Source: Chroococcidiopsis sp. TS-821 (GTDB taxonomy: Bacteria > Cyanobacteriota > Cyanobacteriia > Cyanobacteriales > Chroococcidiopsidaceae). Taken from it: a stretch of DNA of 64,000 bases. The notes under the pieces are model-generated. The model saw nothing but the letters and a program-made list of their open reading frames with translations, searched no databases and had not been told where the DNA came from. Position numbers and translations under genes: made by a program. The stretch is taken from the NCBI RefSeq assembly GCF_002939305.1, contig NZ_MVDI01000001.1, forward strand, positions 1,488,001 through 1,552,000, read 5' to 3'. The stretch's first letter is position 1. Every line of letters begins with the position of its first letter. Positions 54,713 to 63,848 of this stretch are shown piece by piece.

Positions 54713-56590
54713 TTATCTCTGAATGGCTTCCCAGAATAATTGCCAGTGAGCGAGTAGACCAAATGACCAACTAATCAAAAAACCGAGTAAACTGACGCCA
54801 AAGATAATTGTGAGTAAATAAAGCTGTGATTGCCCAAAGTTACTATATTTCAAGCCTTGCCCGCTAATAATCGTTGCGATACCGACTAAATTGACGAAGC
54901 CATCAACTAAGTAGCGATCGACCCACGCACTCAACCGCGACATGAAGTTAACTGCACTTACAACGGTTAAGCGATACAAGCGATCGACATAGAAGTCGTA
55001 GCCTAATAAATCTTGAACGAATCGCCAGGGTAGCTGAATTGACCGCGACCATGCTTTGTGGAGGTAGATCGTTGAGCCGATCGCTAGTCCCAAAACGCTC
55101 GATAATACAAGAACTAATGTTGCTGACCAATTGATATCTGTCCAATTTGGCAGCAGTTGCCACTGTTGTAACAAAAGCGGTACTAACAGTGTTGTGATGG
55201 TTAAACTTACCATTGGTACAGCCATTTGCCAAGCAACTTCTGGCGCGCGGCGCGTTTTTGGTTGTGGTTCGCCCCAGAACACCAAACGGAATACACGGGT
55301 AAGGTTTAAGGTTGTTAAGCCATTCGTCAAAAACAGGATCGCGACAATCCACGGATGACTATTCCAAAAACCATCAACCCATTGCAGCTTTGCCCAAAAA
55401 CTGCCCAAAGGTAGCAGCGTCACCATACCTGCGGCTCCTACAACGTAAGCTGTCGTTGTTGCAGGCATCCGCGACCACAAACCGCCCATTTCGGTTAAAT
55501 CTTGCGTATGCGTAGTCAAAATGACCGATCCGGCACTCATGAATAATAATGCTTTAGCGATCGCGTGTGTAAATAACAGTACCAGCGCTACCCCACCTTG
55601 TTCCATTCCTATCGCAATAAAGACTAACCCCATGTACGCACTTGTCGAATGCGATAAGGCGCGCTTGATATCGATTTGTGCTAATGAAACCAACGATGCA
55701 CCAATCGCCGTGACTGTCCCCAGAATGACCAAAGCATCGAGCGCTACAGGTGAGAGCACTAAAATTGGTTGTAGTTTAAACAGCACATACGCGCCACCCG
55801 CAACGACCATTGAGTTTCGCAACACCGACGCGGGGTTTGGTCCTTCCATGGCTTCATCCAGCCAAAGATGCAGTGGAAATTGCGCGCATTTACCTGCTGG
55901 TCCCGCAATTAATGCCAAACCTAACAAGGTCGCAGTTAAAGGGGATAGTTCCGCGGTTTGTGCCCATTGGTTCAATTCGGAAAAATTCAAACTCCCTGCC
56001 ATTGCTGAGAGCGTTACAACTCCCATCAATAGTAGGATATCTCCAACACGTTTGGTTAAAAATGCATCGCGCGCTGCCGTCACGACAAGTGGCTGTGCGT
56101 ACCAAAATCCTACTAACAAATAAGTTGAAAGTGTGAGTAATTCCAGTAAGACGTAACTGAGAAACAAGGAGTCACTGAGGGCAATACCGCTCAAAGCAGC
56201 TTCAAAAAAACCAATTAGGGCATAGAATCTTGCCAAAGCCCAATCCTTTTCCATATATCCCAAAGCATAAATTTGGGCTAAAAGGCTCAAACCGGCAATT
56301 AAAACTACTCCTCCCATACTTATAGCCGATAGCTCTACTGCGACTGATAAGTCCAAATCTGCAGCTTTAAACCAAGTAAACAGTAAACTTTGCGGCTCTT
56401 GGTTCCAGATGTCTTTCCAAACAATTAAACTATGTACAAAAGCTACTCCTGTCATTACCAAATTTAAGTAAGCCGCCGGTCGAGGACCAGTGCGCCGTAC
56501 GATTCCAGTCGCCCAAGGTAGTGTCAAAATAGCGCCAATTAATCCATAAAAAGGCACCCACCAACTTGTTAAAAATAACGTCTGATTCAT
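54713..56590 (-). CDS. ndhF4: NDH-1 subunit NdhF4
   Basis: 625 residues, NuoL-like with about 16 helices and a C-terminal region carrying the lateral-helix-like segment. Landmarks: SVAVELSAISMGGVVLIAGL, SLFLSYVLLELLTLSTYLLV, GPAGKCAQFPLHLWLDEAMEGPN (the K-x-A-Q-F-P-L-H-x-W-L motif), DIKRALSHSTSAYMGLVFIA. Partner of NdhD4 in the CO2-uptake complex; the two genes are 44 bases apart. First gene of the minus-strand unit and divergent from ccmK2. Confidence 0.92.
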   Translation of the reverse strand: MNQTLFLTSWWVPFYGLIGAILTLPWATGIVRRTGPRPAAYLNLVMTGVAFVHSLIVWKDIWNQEPQSLLFTWFKAADLDLSVAVELSAISMGGVVLIAGLSLLAQIYALGYMEKDWALARFYALIGFFEAALSGIALSDSLFLSYVLLELLTLSTYLLVGFWYAQPLVVTAARDAFLTKRVGDILLLMGVVTLSAMAGSLNFSELNQWAQTAELSPLTATLLGLALIAGPAGKCAQFPLHLWLDEAMEGPNPASVLRNSMVVAGGAYVLFKLQPILVLSPVALDALVILGTVTAIGASLVSLAQIDIKRALSHSTSAYMGLVFIAIGMEQGGVALVLLFTHAIAKALLFMSAGSVILTTHTQDLTEMGGLWSRMPATTTAYVVGAAGMVTLLPLGSFWAKLQWVDGFWNSHPWIVAILFLTNGLTTLNLTRVFRLVFWGEPQPKTRRAPEVAWQMAVPMVSLTITTLLVPLLLQQWQLLPNWTDINWSATLVLVLSSVLGLAIGSTIYLHKAWSRSIQLPWRFVQDLLGYDFYVDRLYRLTVVSAVNFMSRLSAWVDRYLVDGFVNLVGIATIISGQGLKYSNFGQSQLYLLTIIFGVSLLGFLISWSFGLLAHWQLFWEAIQR

Positions 56591-57168
56591 TCCAGTTTTC
56601 CAAACAAATTTGCAATTTATAATGTTAATTTAAAGTGGTTTAATGGTATTAAACAACTAGAATAATTGCAAATAATAAATCAAAATTGATTTTGCTATAT
56701 TCTGCTTTTAATCTAGATAAATCTCTAGCTTCGTTTACTAATAACTTGAGAATATTCAGTTTTATCAAAACTTTTGTTCTCTCGATTAAAGCTTACTTTG
56801 GTCAAAGCGTAGCTTGACGGAAGCCGAACTAGACAGCAAAGATGTTCTTCTGTCATACCGCTACAGAATGAAAGATTTGTTTCATCATTTCGTTTGAACC
56901 CAAAGTAATAAAGAAATTATAAAACAGAAGTTCCATCGCTAGAAACCGATCAACTTCGATGAAGTAAAAGCAACCAATCATAAGGTGTTAAGTTTTTTTA
57001 AAGTATCCTATTTTAAATTATAATAGAAATTAATATTGTCAAGAGAGCCAAGCTTTCCTATGCTTAATTTGGAGATGCTTTTGTACGTTACAAATGGCAT
57101 CCCCGTCAATTTTTCTGTAACAGCCTGATTGGTAGTAGTTATTGCTTTAATTACATAGGAGGTCTGCG
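56591..57168. other. Shared control region ndhF4 / ccmK2
   Basis: 578 bases between divergent CO2-uptake and carboxysome operons, very AT-rich. Probably contains both promoters and binding sites for a CmpR/NdhR-type regulator; several T-T-A...T-A-A spacings exist but none stands out. No gene found. An AGGAGGT ribosome-binding site lies at its right end before ccmK2. Confidence 0.5.
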
Positions 57169-57477
57169 ATGCCAATTGCAGTGGGAATGATTGAGACGAA
57201 AGGCTTTCCAGCAGTGGTGGAAGCAGCCGACGCCATGGTCAAAGCTGCGCGGGTGACGCTTGTTGGTTATGAAAAAATTGGCAGTGCGCGTGTCACAGTG
57301 ATTGTGCGCGGAGACGTTTCCGAAGTGCAAGCTTCGGTAGCGGCTGGAGTCGATGCTGCCAGACGAGTCAACGGCGGTGAAGTTGTTTCGACTCACATTA
57401 TTGCCCGTCCTCACGAAAACTTGGAGTACGTGCTGCCAATTCGCTACACCGAAGCCGTCGAACAGTTCCGCATGTAA
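57169..57477 (+). CDS. ccmK2: Carboxysome shell hexamer protein CcmK2
   Basis: 102 residues, a single BMC domain: [61 protein letters not shown]. Forms hexameric shell tiles with a small pore. Short C-terminus as in CcmK2. Strong AGGAGGT site. First gene of the ccm operon; paralogue of the next gene. Confidence 0.95.
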   Translation: MPIAVGMIETKGFPAVVEAADAMVKAARVTLVGYEKIGSARVTVIVRGDVSEVQASVAAGVDAARRVNGGEVVSTHIIARPHENLEYVLPIRYTEAVEQFRM

Positions 57478-57541
57478 CTAACGGAATTGCGTTTGAGGTG
57501 CATCAATTTTTTGCTAAATACACTTATAAGGAGTAAAACCG

Positions 57542-57886
57542 ATGTCAATTGCCGTCGGAATGATCGAAACACTAGGCTTTCCAGCAGTTGTAGAAGCAGC
57601 TGATAGTATGGTTAAAGCTGCACGGGTGACGCTTGTTGGTTACGAAAAAATCGGTAGTGGTCGCGTTACCGTCATTGTGCGGGGCGATGTTTCTGAAGTC
57701 CAAGCTTCAGTCGCTGCGGGTATTGACAATGTCAAGCGCGTTAATGGCGGTCAGGTATTGTCAACCCACATTATTGCTCGCCCTCACGAGAACTTGGAGT
57801 ATGTCCTGCCAATTCGCTATACCGAAGCAGTAGAACAGTTCCGCGAGAGCACAAACGCGATTCGCCCCTACGGAAACCGACTGTGA
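57542..57886 (+). CDS. ccmK1: Carboxysome shell hexamer protein CcmK1
   Basis: 114 residues. Same BMC domain as CcmK2, nearly identical in the core ([20 protein letters not shown] onward), with a C-terminal extension [15 protein letters not shown], the feature that separates CcmK1 from CcmK2. AAGGAG upstream. Lies 64 bases after ccmK2, in the order known from the Synechocystis ccmK2K1LMN operon. Confidence 0.94.
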   Translation: MSIAVGMIETLGFPAVVEAADSMVKAARVTLVGYEKIGSGRVTVIVRGDVSEVQASVAAGIDNVKRVNGGQVLSTHIIARPHENLEYVLPIRYTEAVEQFRESTNAIRPYGNRL

Positions 57887-57897
57887 TGTAAGGCGTA

Positions 57898-58200
57898 ATG
57901 CAAATTGCAAAAGTTCGTGGCAACGTAGTCAGCACTCAAAAAGAACCCAGTCTTCGTGGTGTAAAGCTGCTGTTATTACAACTTGTTGATGAAGAAGGGC
58001 AGCCTTTACCGAAATACGAAGTTGCAGCAGACAATGTAGGTGCAGGAGTCGATGAGTGGGTGTTGGTAAGTTGTGGGAGTGCCGCTCGGATTGTTCAAGG
58101 AAACGAGCAGCGCCCACTTGATGCTGTGGTAGTAGCGATTATTGACAGTGTTCGCGTTGAAGATCGCCTTATTTACAGTAAGAAAGACCAATATCGATAA
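57898..58200 (+). CDS. ccmL: Carboxysome vertex pentamer protein CcmL
   Basis: 100 residues, BMV (EutN/CcmL) family: M-Q-I-A-K-V-R-G-N-V-V-S-T-Q-K, GVKLLLLQLVDEEGQ, AADNVGAGVDEWVLVSCGSA, PLDAVVVAIIDSV. Pentamers close the vertices of the icosahedral shell. Starts 11 bases after ccmK1. Confidence 0.96.
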   Translation: MQIAKVRGNVVSTQKEPSLRGVKLLLLQLVDEEGQPLPKYEVAADNVGAGVDEWVLVSCGSAARIVQGNEQRPLDAVVVAIIDSVRVEDRLIYSKKDQYR

Positions 58201-58305
58201 GTACGCGCTTTGGATGAACGGATGAATTACAGAATGACAGATACTTCGCTTGTAGGGTCTGCATTCTGAATTCTAAGTTCCGCAGTAATTAGGAGGAAAT
58301 TACCG

Positions 58306-59994
58306 ATGGTAGTCCGCAGCCTGGCTGCCCCCCCGACGCCTTGGTCAAAAAATTTAGTAGAGCCAAAAATTGAATCAAGTGCATTTGTACATCCATTTTC
58401 TAACGTTATTGGAGATGTAACTATAGGAGCGAATGTGATGGTCGCTCCTGGAACTTCTATTCGTGCTGACGAGGGCGCTCCTTTCTATATAGGTGAAGGA
58501 ACTAATATTCAAGATGGCGTTGTCATCAATGGTCTAGAACAAGGTCGTGTCATTGGCGATGACGGAAAACAGTACTCAGTGTGGATCGGGAAAAACACTT
58601 CGATTACGCACATGGCATTGATTCACGGTCCTGCTTATATTGGAGACAACTGTTTTATCGGCTTTCGCTCCACAGTATTTAACGCTCGCATAGGACATGG
58701 TTGCATTGTGATGATGCACGCCTTGATTCAAGATGTGGAAGTTCCCGCCGGTAAATTCGTGCCTTCAGGAGCAGTCATCACGAATCAACAGCAAGCTGAT
58801 CGCTTACCAGATGTTGAAGCAGACGATAGAGAATTCGCTCGTTATATCGTAGGTGTCAATGATGCCTTGCGAGCCGGATATCTCTGTGCCAGTGATGAAG
58901 CTTGTATAACGTCAGTTCGTAATGAGCTTAATCGCACCGCAAGTTCAGATAGTTCTAATGGTTCCAGCCGCAATTCTACTTCTTCTATGATGACAAGTCC
59001 TTACCTCAGCCCAGATACAGTAGCACAAGTCCGACAACTCTTACAGCAAGGCTATAAAATCGGTACCGAACACGTTGACGAACGGAAGTTTCGGACAGGT
59101 TCTTGGAAAAGCTGCACTCCGATTAGTGCTACCCGCGAATCGGAAGTGATTGCCGAACTGGAAGCTTGCATGGCAAATCATGCGGGTGAATACGTGCGGA
59201 TGTTTGGCATTGACCCCAAAGGCAAGCGCCGCGTTATGGAAAGTATTATCCAGCGCCCCGACGATCAGCGAACTGCCAAACCAGCAACCACCAGGGAAAA
59301 CAGCTATAGCTACAGTGGTAGTTATCGCAGTTATCAACCGTCAGCTGCAACAACTTCAACAGCGAGCGGACAGCTCAATCAAGATACAGTAGCCCAAGTC
59401 CGGCACTTGATTCAGCAAGGCTATAAAATCGGTACCGAACACGTTGACGAACGCCGATTCCGCACCGGATCTTGGCAAAGCTGTACTCCGATTAGCGCCA
59501 GTAGTGAATCGCAAGCGATCGCCGAACTAGAAGCTTGCATGGCAAATCATGCAGGCGAGTACGTGCGGATGTTTGGTATTGACCCCAAAGGCAAGCGCCG
59601 CGTCATGGAAACAATTATTCAACGTCCAGATGGCAACCATGTAGCAGCGCCAGTAAGTTCAAATAGCCACCGCAGTCCGATTCGCAGCCAACCACAACCC
59701 GTACCTGCTAACAATAATTCTTACGCAGGCAGCACGCGCTTGCAACCAGAAGTCGTCGAACAAATTCGCCAACTGATTGCCGCAGGTAATCGCGTGAGTG
59801 CAGAACACGTCGACCAGCGGCGGTTCCGTACGGGTTCGTGGGCAAGTTGTGGACCTGTTGATAGCACGAGTGCTGCAGCGGCAATCGCCGCGATTGAGTC
59901 GTTTCTTTCGGAGTACGAAGGAGAGTACGTACGCTTAATTGGCATCGATTCTAACAAACGACGGATCTTAGAAACGATTATTCAACGACCTTAA
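58306..59994 (+). CDS. ccmM: Carboxysome scaffold CcmM, gamma-CA domain plus three RbcS-like repeats
   Basis: 562 residues; AGGAGG upstream. Residues about 1-205 are the gamma-carbonic-anhydrase left-handed helix; about 232-325, 355-447 and 476-562 are RbcS-like modules that bind Rubisco. The gamma-CA part keeps Arg53, Gln69, Glu78, His102 and His107 and the Cys194/Cys200 pair needed for activity in the T. elongatus protein. Position 75, a zinc His in the family (V-V-I-H-G-L), is Asn here (V-V-I-N-G-L; codon AAT). Modules 1 and 2 have S-C-T-P-I...E-A-C-M-A, while module 3 lacks the second Cys. A short form could start at ATG-ATG near 58987, without a clear ribosome-binding site. Confidence 0.95.
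   Translation: MVVRSLAAPPTPWSKNLVEPKIESSAFVHPFSNVIGDVTIGANVMVAPGTSIRADEGAPFYIGEGTNIQDGVVINGLEQGRVIGDDGKQYSVWIGKNTSITHMALIHGPAYIGDNCFIGFRSTVFNARIGHGCIVMMHALIQDVEVPAGKFVPSGAVITNQQQADRLPDVEADDREFARYIVGVNDALRAGYLCASDEACITSVRNELNRTASSDSSNGSSRNSTSSMMTSPYLSPDTVAQVRQLLQQGYKIGTEHVDERKFRTGSWKSCTPISATRESEVIAELEACMANHAGEYVRMFGIDPKGKRRVMESIIQRPDDQRTAKPATTRENSYSYSGSYRSYQPSAATTSTASGQLNQDTVAQVRHLIQQGYKIGTEHVDERRFRTGSWQSCTPISASSESQAIAELEACMANHAGEYVRMFGIDPKGKRRVMETIIQRPDGNHVAAPVSSNSHRSPIRSQPQPVPANNNSYAGSTRLQPEVVEQIRQLIAAGNRVSAEHVDQRRFRTGSWASCGPVDSTSAAAAIAAIESFLSEYEGEYVRLIGIDSNKRRILETIIQRP
59044..59453 (+). repeat. 41-bp perfect repeat between RbcS-like modules 1 and 2 of ccmM
   Basis: Bases 59044-59084 and 59413-59453 are identical. 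Much of the rest of the two modules is also near-identical in DNA, while module 3 has diverged. Suggests recent duplication or gene conversion within ccmM. Confidence 0.85.
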
Positions 59995-60089
59995 GTAAGC
60001 ACCCCTACAAGCAATGACAAGTTTCGTTAGACTTGTGGGTAGCTTGCGACAGCTTAATCACATTTTATCCGGCCGAGGTTTCCATTCTA

Positions 60090-60725
60090 ATGTATGTGCC
60101 GCCACTGCGTCCGCCTAGTCATGATGATTCCTACATCAGTGGCGAAGTTACCATTGATCCTAGTGCGGCGATCGCACCAGGAGTCCTTTTGCAAGCAAGT
60201 CCCAATAGCCAGATTATTATCGGCGCGGGAGTTTGCATTGGGATGGGTTGTATTCTTCACGCTTACGAAGGCACGTTAGAAATAGAGGCAGGAGCGAGTC
60301 TCGGGTCGGGTGTTTTGGTGCTGGGTAAAGGGAAAATTGGCGCAAATGCGTGTATTGGTTCGACAGCTACGATTTTGAACGCGTCGGTCGAACCGCAACA
60401 AGTCGTCATGCCAGGTTCGCTCGTCGGCGATAAAAGTCGTATTGTTGCGACGCGCCCAACTGTGGCGGACGTTGATACAATCAATGAAACCGCCCCCCCT
60501 GCTTCGGACGAAACCACAAATGGCGATCGCTCCCCTCCTATGAATACACCGCCTCCTACACCACCCGAGCCTGAGCCTGCTGATGCAGCGTCTTCACCGC
60601 CACCTACAACTCAAAAAGTCTATGGACAAGCACAATTGAATCGTATGCTGTCAACGATGTTTCCCCACCGCCAAGCCTTAAACCGCCCCCTACAAGATGG
60701 TCAGTCTCCTTCTGATCGACCTTAA
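60090..60725 (+). CDS. ccmN: Carboxysome assembly protein CcmN
   Basis: 211 residues from the ATG at 60090 with GAGG upstream; the longer frame from 60033 starts with TTG and adds non-family residues. N-terminal hexapeptide-repeat (left-handed helix) domain about 20-125, then a Pro/Thr/Ala-rich disordered linker, then the C-terminal encapsulation peptide K-V-Y-G-Q-A-Q-L-N-R-M-L-S-T-M-F-P-H-R. It links CcmM to the shell. Confidence 0.93.
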   Translation: MYVPPLRPPSHDDSYISGEVTIDPSAAIAPGVLLQASPNSQIIIGAGVCIGMGCILHAYEGTLEIEAGASLGSGVLVLGKGKIGANACIGSTATILNASVEPQQVVMPGSLVGDKSRIVATRPTVADVDTINETAPPASDETTNGDRSPPMNTPPPTPPEPEPADAASSPPPTTQKVYGQAQLNRMLSTMFPHRQALNRPLQDGQSPSDRP

Positions 60726-60760
60726 TTTAACATTCTGATCTGTTCTCATGGAGGTTTAAG

Positions 60761-61543
60761 ATGGAGACACCAAACCCAGGATTCGCTCCCAAAGAGCAGT
60801 TCAGCCGCAAAGACGATCTAAGGGAAAGCGCCTTGGGCTTAGTTTCAACCTTGAGCTTTCCGGCAATTATCCAAACTGCTGATGCCATGCTGAAGTCCTC
60901 AGAAGTGACGTTGGTAGGATTTGAAAAGATCGGTAGCGGTCATTGTACTGCGATCGTGCGTGGTAAAGTGGCCAGCATTCGCTTAGCGGTGGAAGCAGGA
61001 GCACAGACAGCAGCCGAGTTTGGTCAGCTGGTTTCGACGTTGGTCATACCGCGACCCTTACCTAATCTGGAAGTTGTGTTTCCCATTAGTAACCGCTTAT
61101 CGGACTTAGCTCAGTTTGAGCGCGATATTCGCGTGAGTAGTCAAGCAATTGGTCTAGTGGAAACGCGCGGGTTTCCGGTTATGGTCGGTGCAGCTGATGC
61201 GATGCTCAAAGCAGCTGATGTTCAGTTAATGTCGTACGAAAAGATCGGCGCGGGGCTATGTACTGCCATTATTCGCGGTGCAGTCGCAGATGTTGTCGTC
61301 GCGGTCGAAGCAGGAATGCAAGAAGCTTTACGCATTGACGCTGATTCGTTAAATGCAGTAACTGTGATTCCTAGACCTTTAGATGACTTAGAGCAAAACT
61401 TACCTTTAGCAAGTTGTCTTTTGGAAGAACAACCCAAGCCACTGAAGTTACCAGTAGCAATCAAAGATAAGACGCCTGAAGCTGAGCTGATCAAATTACC
61501 GGATCTAGCTGCAATACCAGTAGAAATTCAGCAGGAAGAGTAA
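60761..61543 (+). CDS. ccmO: Carboxysome shell protein CcmO (tandem BMC)
   Basis: 260 residues; GGAGG 6 bases upstream. Two BMC domains (about 25-110 and 125-210): ALGLVSTLSFPAIIQTADAM and AIGLVETRGFPVMVGAADAM, each followed by L-V/M-S/G-F/Y-E-K-I-G-x-G. A non-BMC C-terminal tail of about 45 residues (KLPVAIKDKTPEAELIKLPD) is Lys/Glu/Pro-rich. CcmO is often encoded away from the main ccm operon; here it is its last gene, 35 bases after ccmN. Confidence 0.93.
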   Translation: METPNPGFAPKEQFSRKDDLRESALGLVSTLSFPAIIQTADAMLKSSEVTLVGFEKIGSGHCTAIVRGKVASIRLAVEAGAQTAAEFGQLVSTLVIPRPLPNLEVVFPISNRLSDLAQFERDIRVSSQAIGLVETRGFPVMVGAADAMLKAADVQLMSYEKIGAGLCTAIIRGAVADVVVAVEAGMQEALRIDADSLNAVTVIPRPLDDLEQNLPLASCLLEEQPKPLKLPVAIKDKTPEAELIKLPDLAAIPVEIQQEE

Positions 61544-61909
61544 ATTTTTAAAGTTTTGTCATCATACCTTTCTCTCATATCTCTCATAATTGTTTGTTTA
61601 TTGATGGAGTAAAACCGAAGTCACAGCCTTGGAGTCGAGTTGATTGGTAGCCTGGATGCCAAAATAAAGAAAAGCGCTGCACACTGATAGTATGATGAGA
61701 GTGGCACGTTCGCCGCAGATAGGAGAGTAGTTATTGCTCGCACAGCAGACTATCTTGTAAATGTGCAACGCTTGGACAGAAGGGATCTTACGCTCTTGTT
61801 GTTGTTTTGATAATAACCGCAAACTCTTATAAAGAAAAGCCATTATTTCTGATAGTAATAATAGAATAATATCTATAACACCTCCTTGAACATTAAAGGA
61901 GAGGGAACC
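61544..61909. other. Intergenic region upstream of the LysR gene
   Basis: 366 bases. Contains the inverted repeat at 61842-61862 and probably the regulator promoter. A minus-strand ORF across 61598-61933 overlaps the LysR start and is not supported. Confidence 0.4.
61842..61862. promoter_or_regulatory. Possible LysR-type operator
   Basis: ATTATT-N9-AATAAT inverted repeat about 48 bases before the cmpR-like start codon, in the place where LysR proteins usually bind their own promoter. AT-rich palindromes are common here, so this is tentative. Confidence 0.3.
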
Positions 61910-62815
61910 TTGAAGCAAGCGACGCTTCATCAATTAAAAGTCTTTGAAGCTGCAGCACGGCATGGTAGCTTTACGCGAGCAGCGGAAGAGTTATTTCTAA
62001 CTCAACCAACTGTCTCGATGCAGGTAAAACAACTCACCAAAGCAGTGGGTTTACCACTATTTGAGCAAGTCGGCAAACGGCTTTACTTAACAGAAGCAGG
62101 CAAAGAATTGTTTACGACTTGTCGAGCTATTTTTGAGCAGCTAGCGCAGTTAGAAATGACTGTGGCTGATCTTAAGGGCTTAAAGCAAGGACAATTAAAG
62201 TTAGCCGTGATTACAACTGCTAAATATTTTGTACCGCGTCTGTTAGGTCCATTTTGCCAGCGCTATCCTGGTATTGATATCTCTTTACAAGTTACGAACC
62301 ACTCAGGCATTCTCGAACGATTGACGGATAACCTAGACGATTTGTATGTCATGAGTCAGGTTCCAGAACACTTAGACGTCGTGTTTCAACCATTTTTAGA
62401 TAATCCACTAGTGGTACTAGCACCCGCAAATCATCCGCTAGCCCATGAAAAAAATATTTCGCTCTCACGGCTAGCAGAAGAACCTTTTATTATGCGCGAA
62501 CCTGGTTCAGGAACGCGGAAGGCAGTGCAAAAACTCTTTGCCGCGCACGATATTTCGGTAAAAGTCAAATTAGAACTTGGTAGTAACGAAGCGATTAAGC
62601 AAGCGATCGCTGGTGGTTTGGGGCTTTCTGTTTTGTCTCGCCATACCTTAACGCCCGACGGCGCTAGTAGCGAATTGACAGTACTAGACGTAGAACATTT
62701 TCCAATTCATCGCAACTGGTATGTCGTCTATCCCAACGGTAAGCAGCTTTCCGTTGTGGCACGTACTTATTTGGAATATTTACTCGATGCTGCCAAACAA
62801 TTTGCTACCTCTTAA
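61910..62815 (+). CDS. cmpR: LysR-type regulator of inorganic-carbon genes (CmpR-like)
   Basis: 301 residues from a TTG at 61910, which has AAAGGAGAGG 5 bases upstream and gives the family N-terminus K-Q-A-T-L-H-Q-L-K-V-F-E-A-A-A-R-H-G-S-F. HTH: T-R-A-A-E-E-L-F-L-T-Q-P-T-V-S-M-Q-V-K-Q-L. The effector domain (about 90-295) contains VITTAKYFVPRLLGPFCQRY and NEAIKQAIAGGLGLSVLSRH. CmpR and its relatives sense 2-phosphoglycolate or RuBP and activate low-CO2 genes. Its position after the ccm operon fits control of this cluster. RbcR/NdhR assignment is not excluded. Confidence 0.85.
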   Translation: MKQATLHQLKVFEAAARHGSFTRAAEELFLTQPTVSMQVKQLTKAVGLPLFEQVGKRLYLTEAGKELFTTCRAIFEQLAQLEMTVADLKGLKQGQLKLAVITTAKYFVPRLLGPFCQRYPGIDISLQVTNHSGILERLTDNLDDLYVMSQVPEHLDVVFQPFLDNPLVVLAPANHPLAHEKNISLSRLAEEPFIMREPGSGTRKAVQKLFAAHDISVKVKLELGSNEAIKQAIAGGLGLSVLSRHTLTPDGASSELTVLDVEHFPIHRNWYVVYPNGKQLSVVARTYLEYLLDAAKQFATS

Positions 62816-62946
62816 TCGCTCGCATCAAATTAGTTTTAGGTACTAGACCAATAGCTGGATAGCTTGAACTATTTACTAAACTGTCAAGTTAGCGTTGGCG
62901 CAATGGCAGCAGCAAGTTGCCAAATAGTACTAAAAAGTTAAAAATC

Positions 62947-63213
62947 ATGGTCAAAACTTGGAAAGTGAACTGGAAGGGTCATGAGATCCTTACTAAAAAT
63001 AGATGGTTTAGAGGAGAGCAGCTCTACATTGATGGTGTGCGCTGCGATCGCAGGCAAGGTCTAGGTTTCACTAGCGAACTTAGAGGACAAATTAAAGATG
63101 CCGAAGGGTCTGTACATCTTGTTACAGCAAAATTCCGTCAAGGCTCATTTGGAACAAGAATCCTTTGTCATATTTTTGTTGACGATCAATGGGTTGGCGG
63201 CGATTTGATCTAG
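62947..63213 (+). CDS. Conserved hypothetical small protein
   Basis: 88 residues from the ATG at 62947, preferred to a TTG at 62917. Trp-rich beta pattern: V-K-T-W-K-V-N-W-K-G-H-E-I, N-R-W-F-R-G-E-Q-L-Y-I-D-G-V-R-C-D-R-R-Q-G-L, and C-terminal F-V-D-D-Q-W-V-G-G-D-L-I. The repeated W/G/Y strands suggest a small all-beta fold. I recall similar short bacterial proteins without function. No operon partner. Confidence 0.65.
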   Translation: MVKTWKVNWKGHEILTKNRWFRGEQLYIDGVRCDRRQGLGFTSELRGQIKDAEGSVHLVTAKFRQGSFGTRILCHIFVDDQWVGGDLI

Positions 63214-63299
63214 AGATTCAGTCGAGTTCTGAAGGTAATTCACCTTATTCGCCTGTGAAGGTTGAGTTTAAGTAATTCAGTAACCATTGACCTAAAATG

Positions 63300-63328
63300 A
63301 AAATAAGCAGACATGGTTTCGTCTGCTT
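63300..63328 (-). terminator. rpsU terminator
   Basis: Minus strand: AAGCAGAC pairs with GTCTGCTT around an 8-base loop, followed by ATTTTCATTTT. It lies 16 bases past the rpsU stop. Confidence 0.75.
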
Positions 63329-63343
63329 ACTACCTAATAGTAA

Positions 63344-63532
63344 TTACCCTCTACTTTGAAAACGCCGCTTACGTCTTCTCGCAACTGCTTTACGCTTGCG
63401 CTTTTCAATTGGAGTTTCAAAGTGACGCTTACTCTTGATATCTGGTAAAATCCCGGCTTTGGAAACTTGACGCTTAAATCTTCTCAATGCTGACTCAAAA
63501 TTTTCATTTTCACCGACAACAACTTGGGTCAT
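63344..63532 (-). CDS. rpsU: 30S ribosomal protein S21
   Basis: 62 residues: [38 protein letters not shown], and the basic R-R-R-K-R-R tail. AGAGGA precedes the ATG. It lies downstream of the RRM-protein gene on the same strand, the classic cyanobacterial rbp-rpsU arrangement, which is cold-responsive in Anabaena. Confidence 0.96.
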   Translation of the reverse strand: MTQVVVGENENFESALRRFKRQVSKAGILPDIKSKRHFETPIEKRKRKAVARRRKRRFQSRG

Positions 63533-63848
63533 TCTATTTCCTCTTAACTACAATTTTTGGCATCGCGATCGCCAATTCAAAAAATATTTACAACGTCACT
63601 CCCGTATTCAATGACGAATAATAAAGCGTGAAAAATGCTAGGTATAGTTAATTAACTAAATTCGTTTGCAAACAAAAAAATGCTAGGTAGCAAAAGCACA
63701 ATATATTTTTTATAAAGTTAAAAGTTATTCAGTTTTTTAACTCTTAATAAGATTTTGTATTAGCGATATGCACAACTTTATGTGGATACGCTTGACGGCA
63801 TTCACTCTAACAGGGCTAATACAACGTACTCAAGTTATGAGTACGTGC
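63533..63848. other. Spacer between rbp and rpsU
   Basis: 316 bases, AT-rich. May contain an rpsU promoter or 5' leader. A direct repeat AAAAATGCTAGGTA occurs near 63631 and 63677. No ORF. Confidence 0.4.

Noticed and set aside
55521-56123. 200-codon plus-strand ORF inside ndhF4
   Set aside because: Fully antisense to the conserved NdhF4 gene, low-complexity Ala/Thr/Asn composition with no domain; a frame shadow.
61598-61933. 111-codon minus-strand ORF before the LysR gene
   Set aside because: Overlaps the LysR start, has no ribosome-binding site or recognisable domain.
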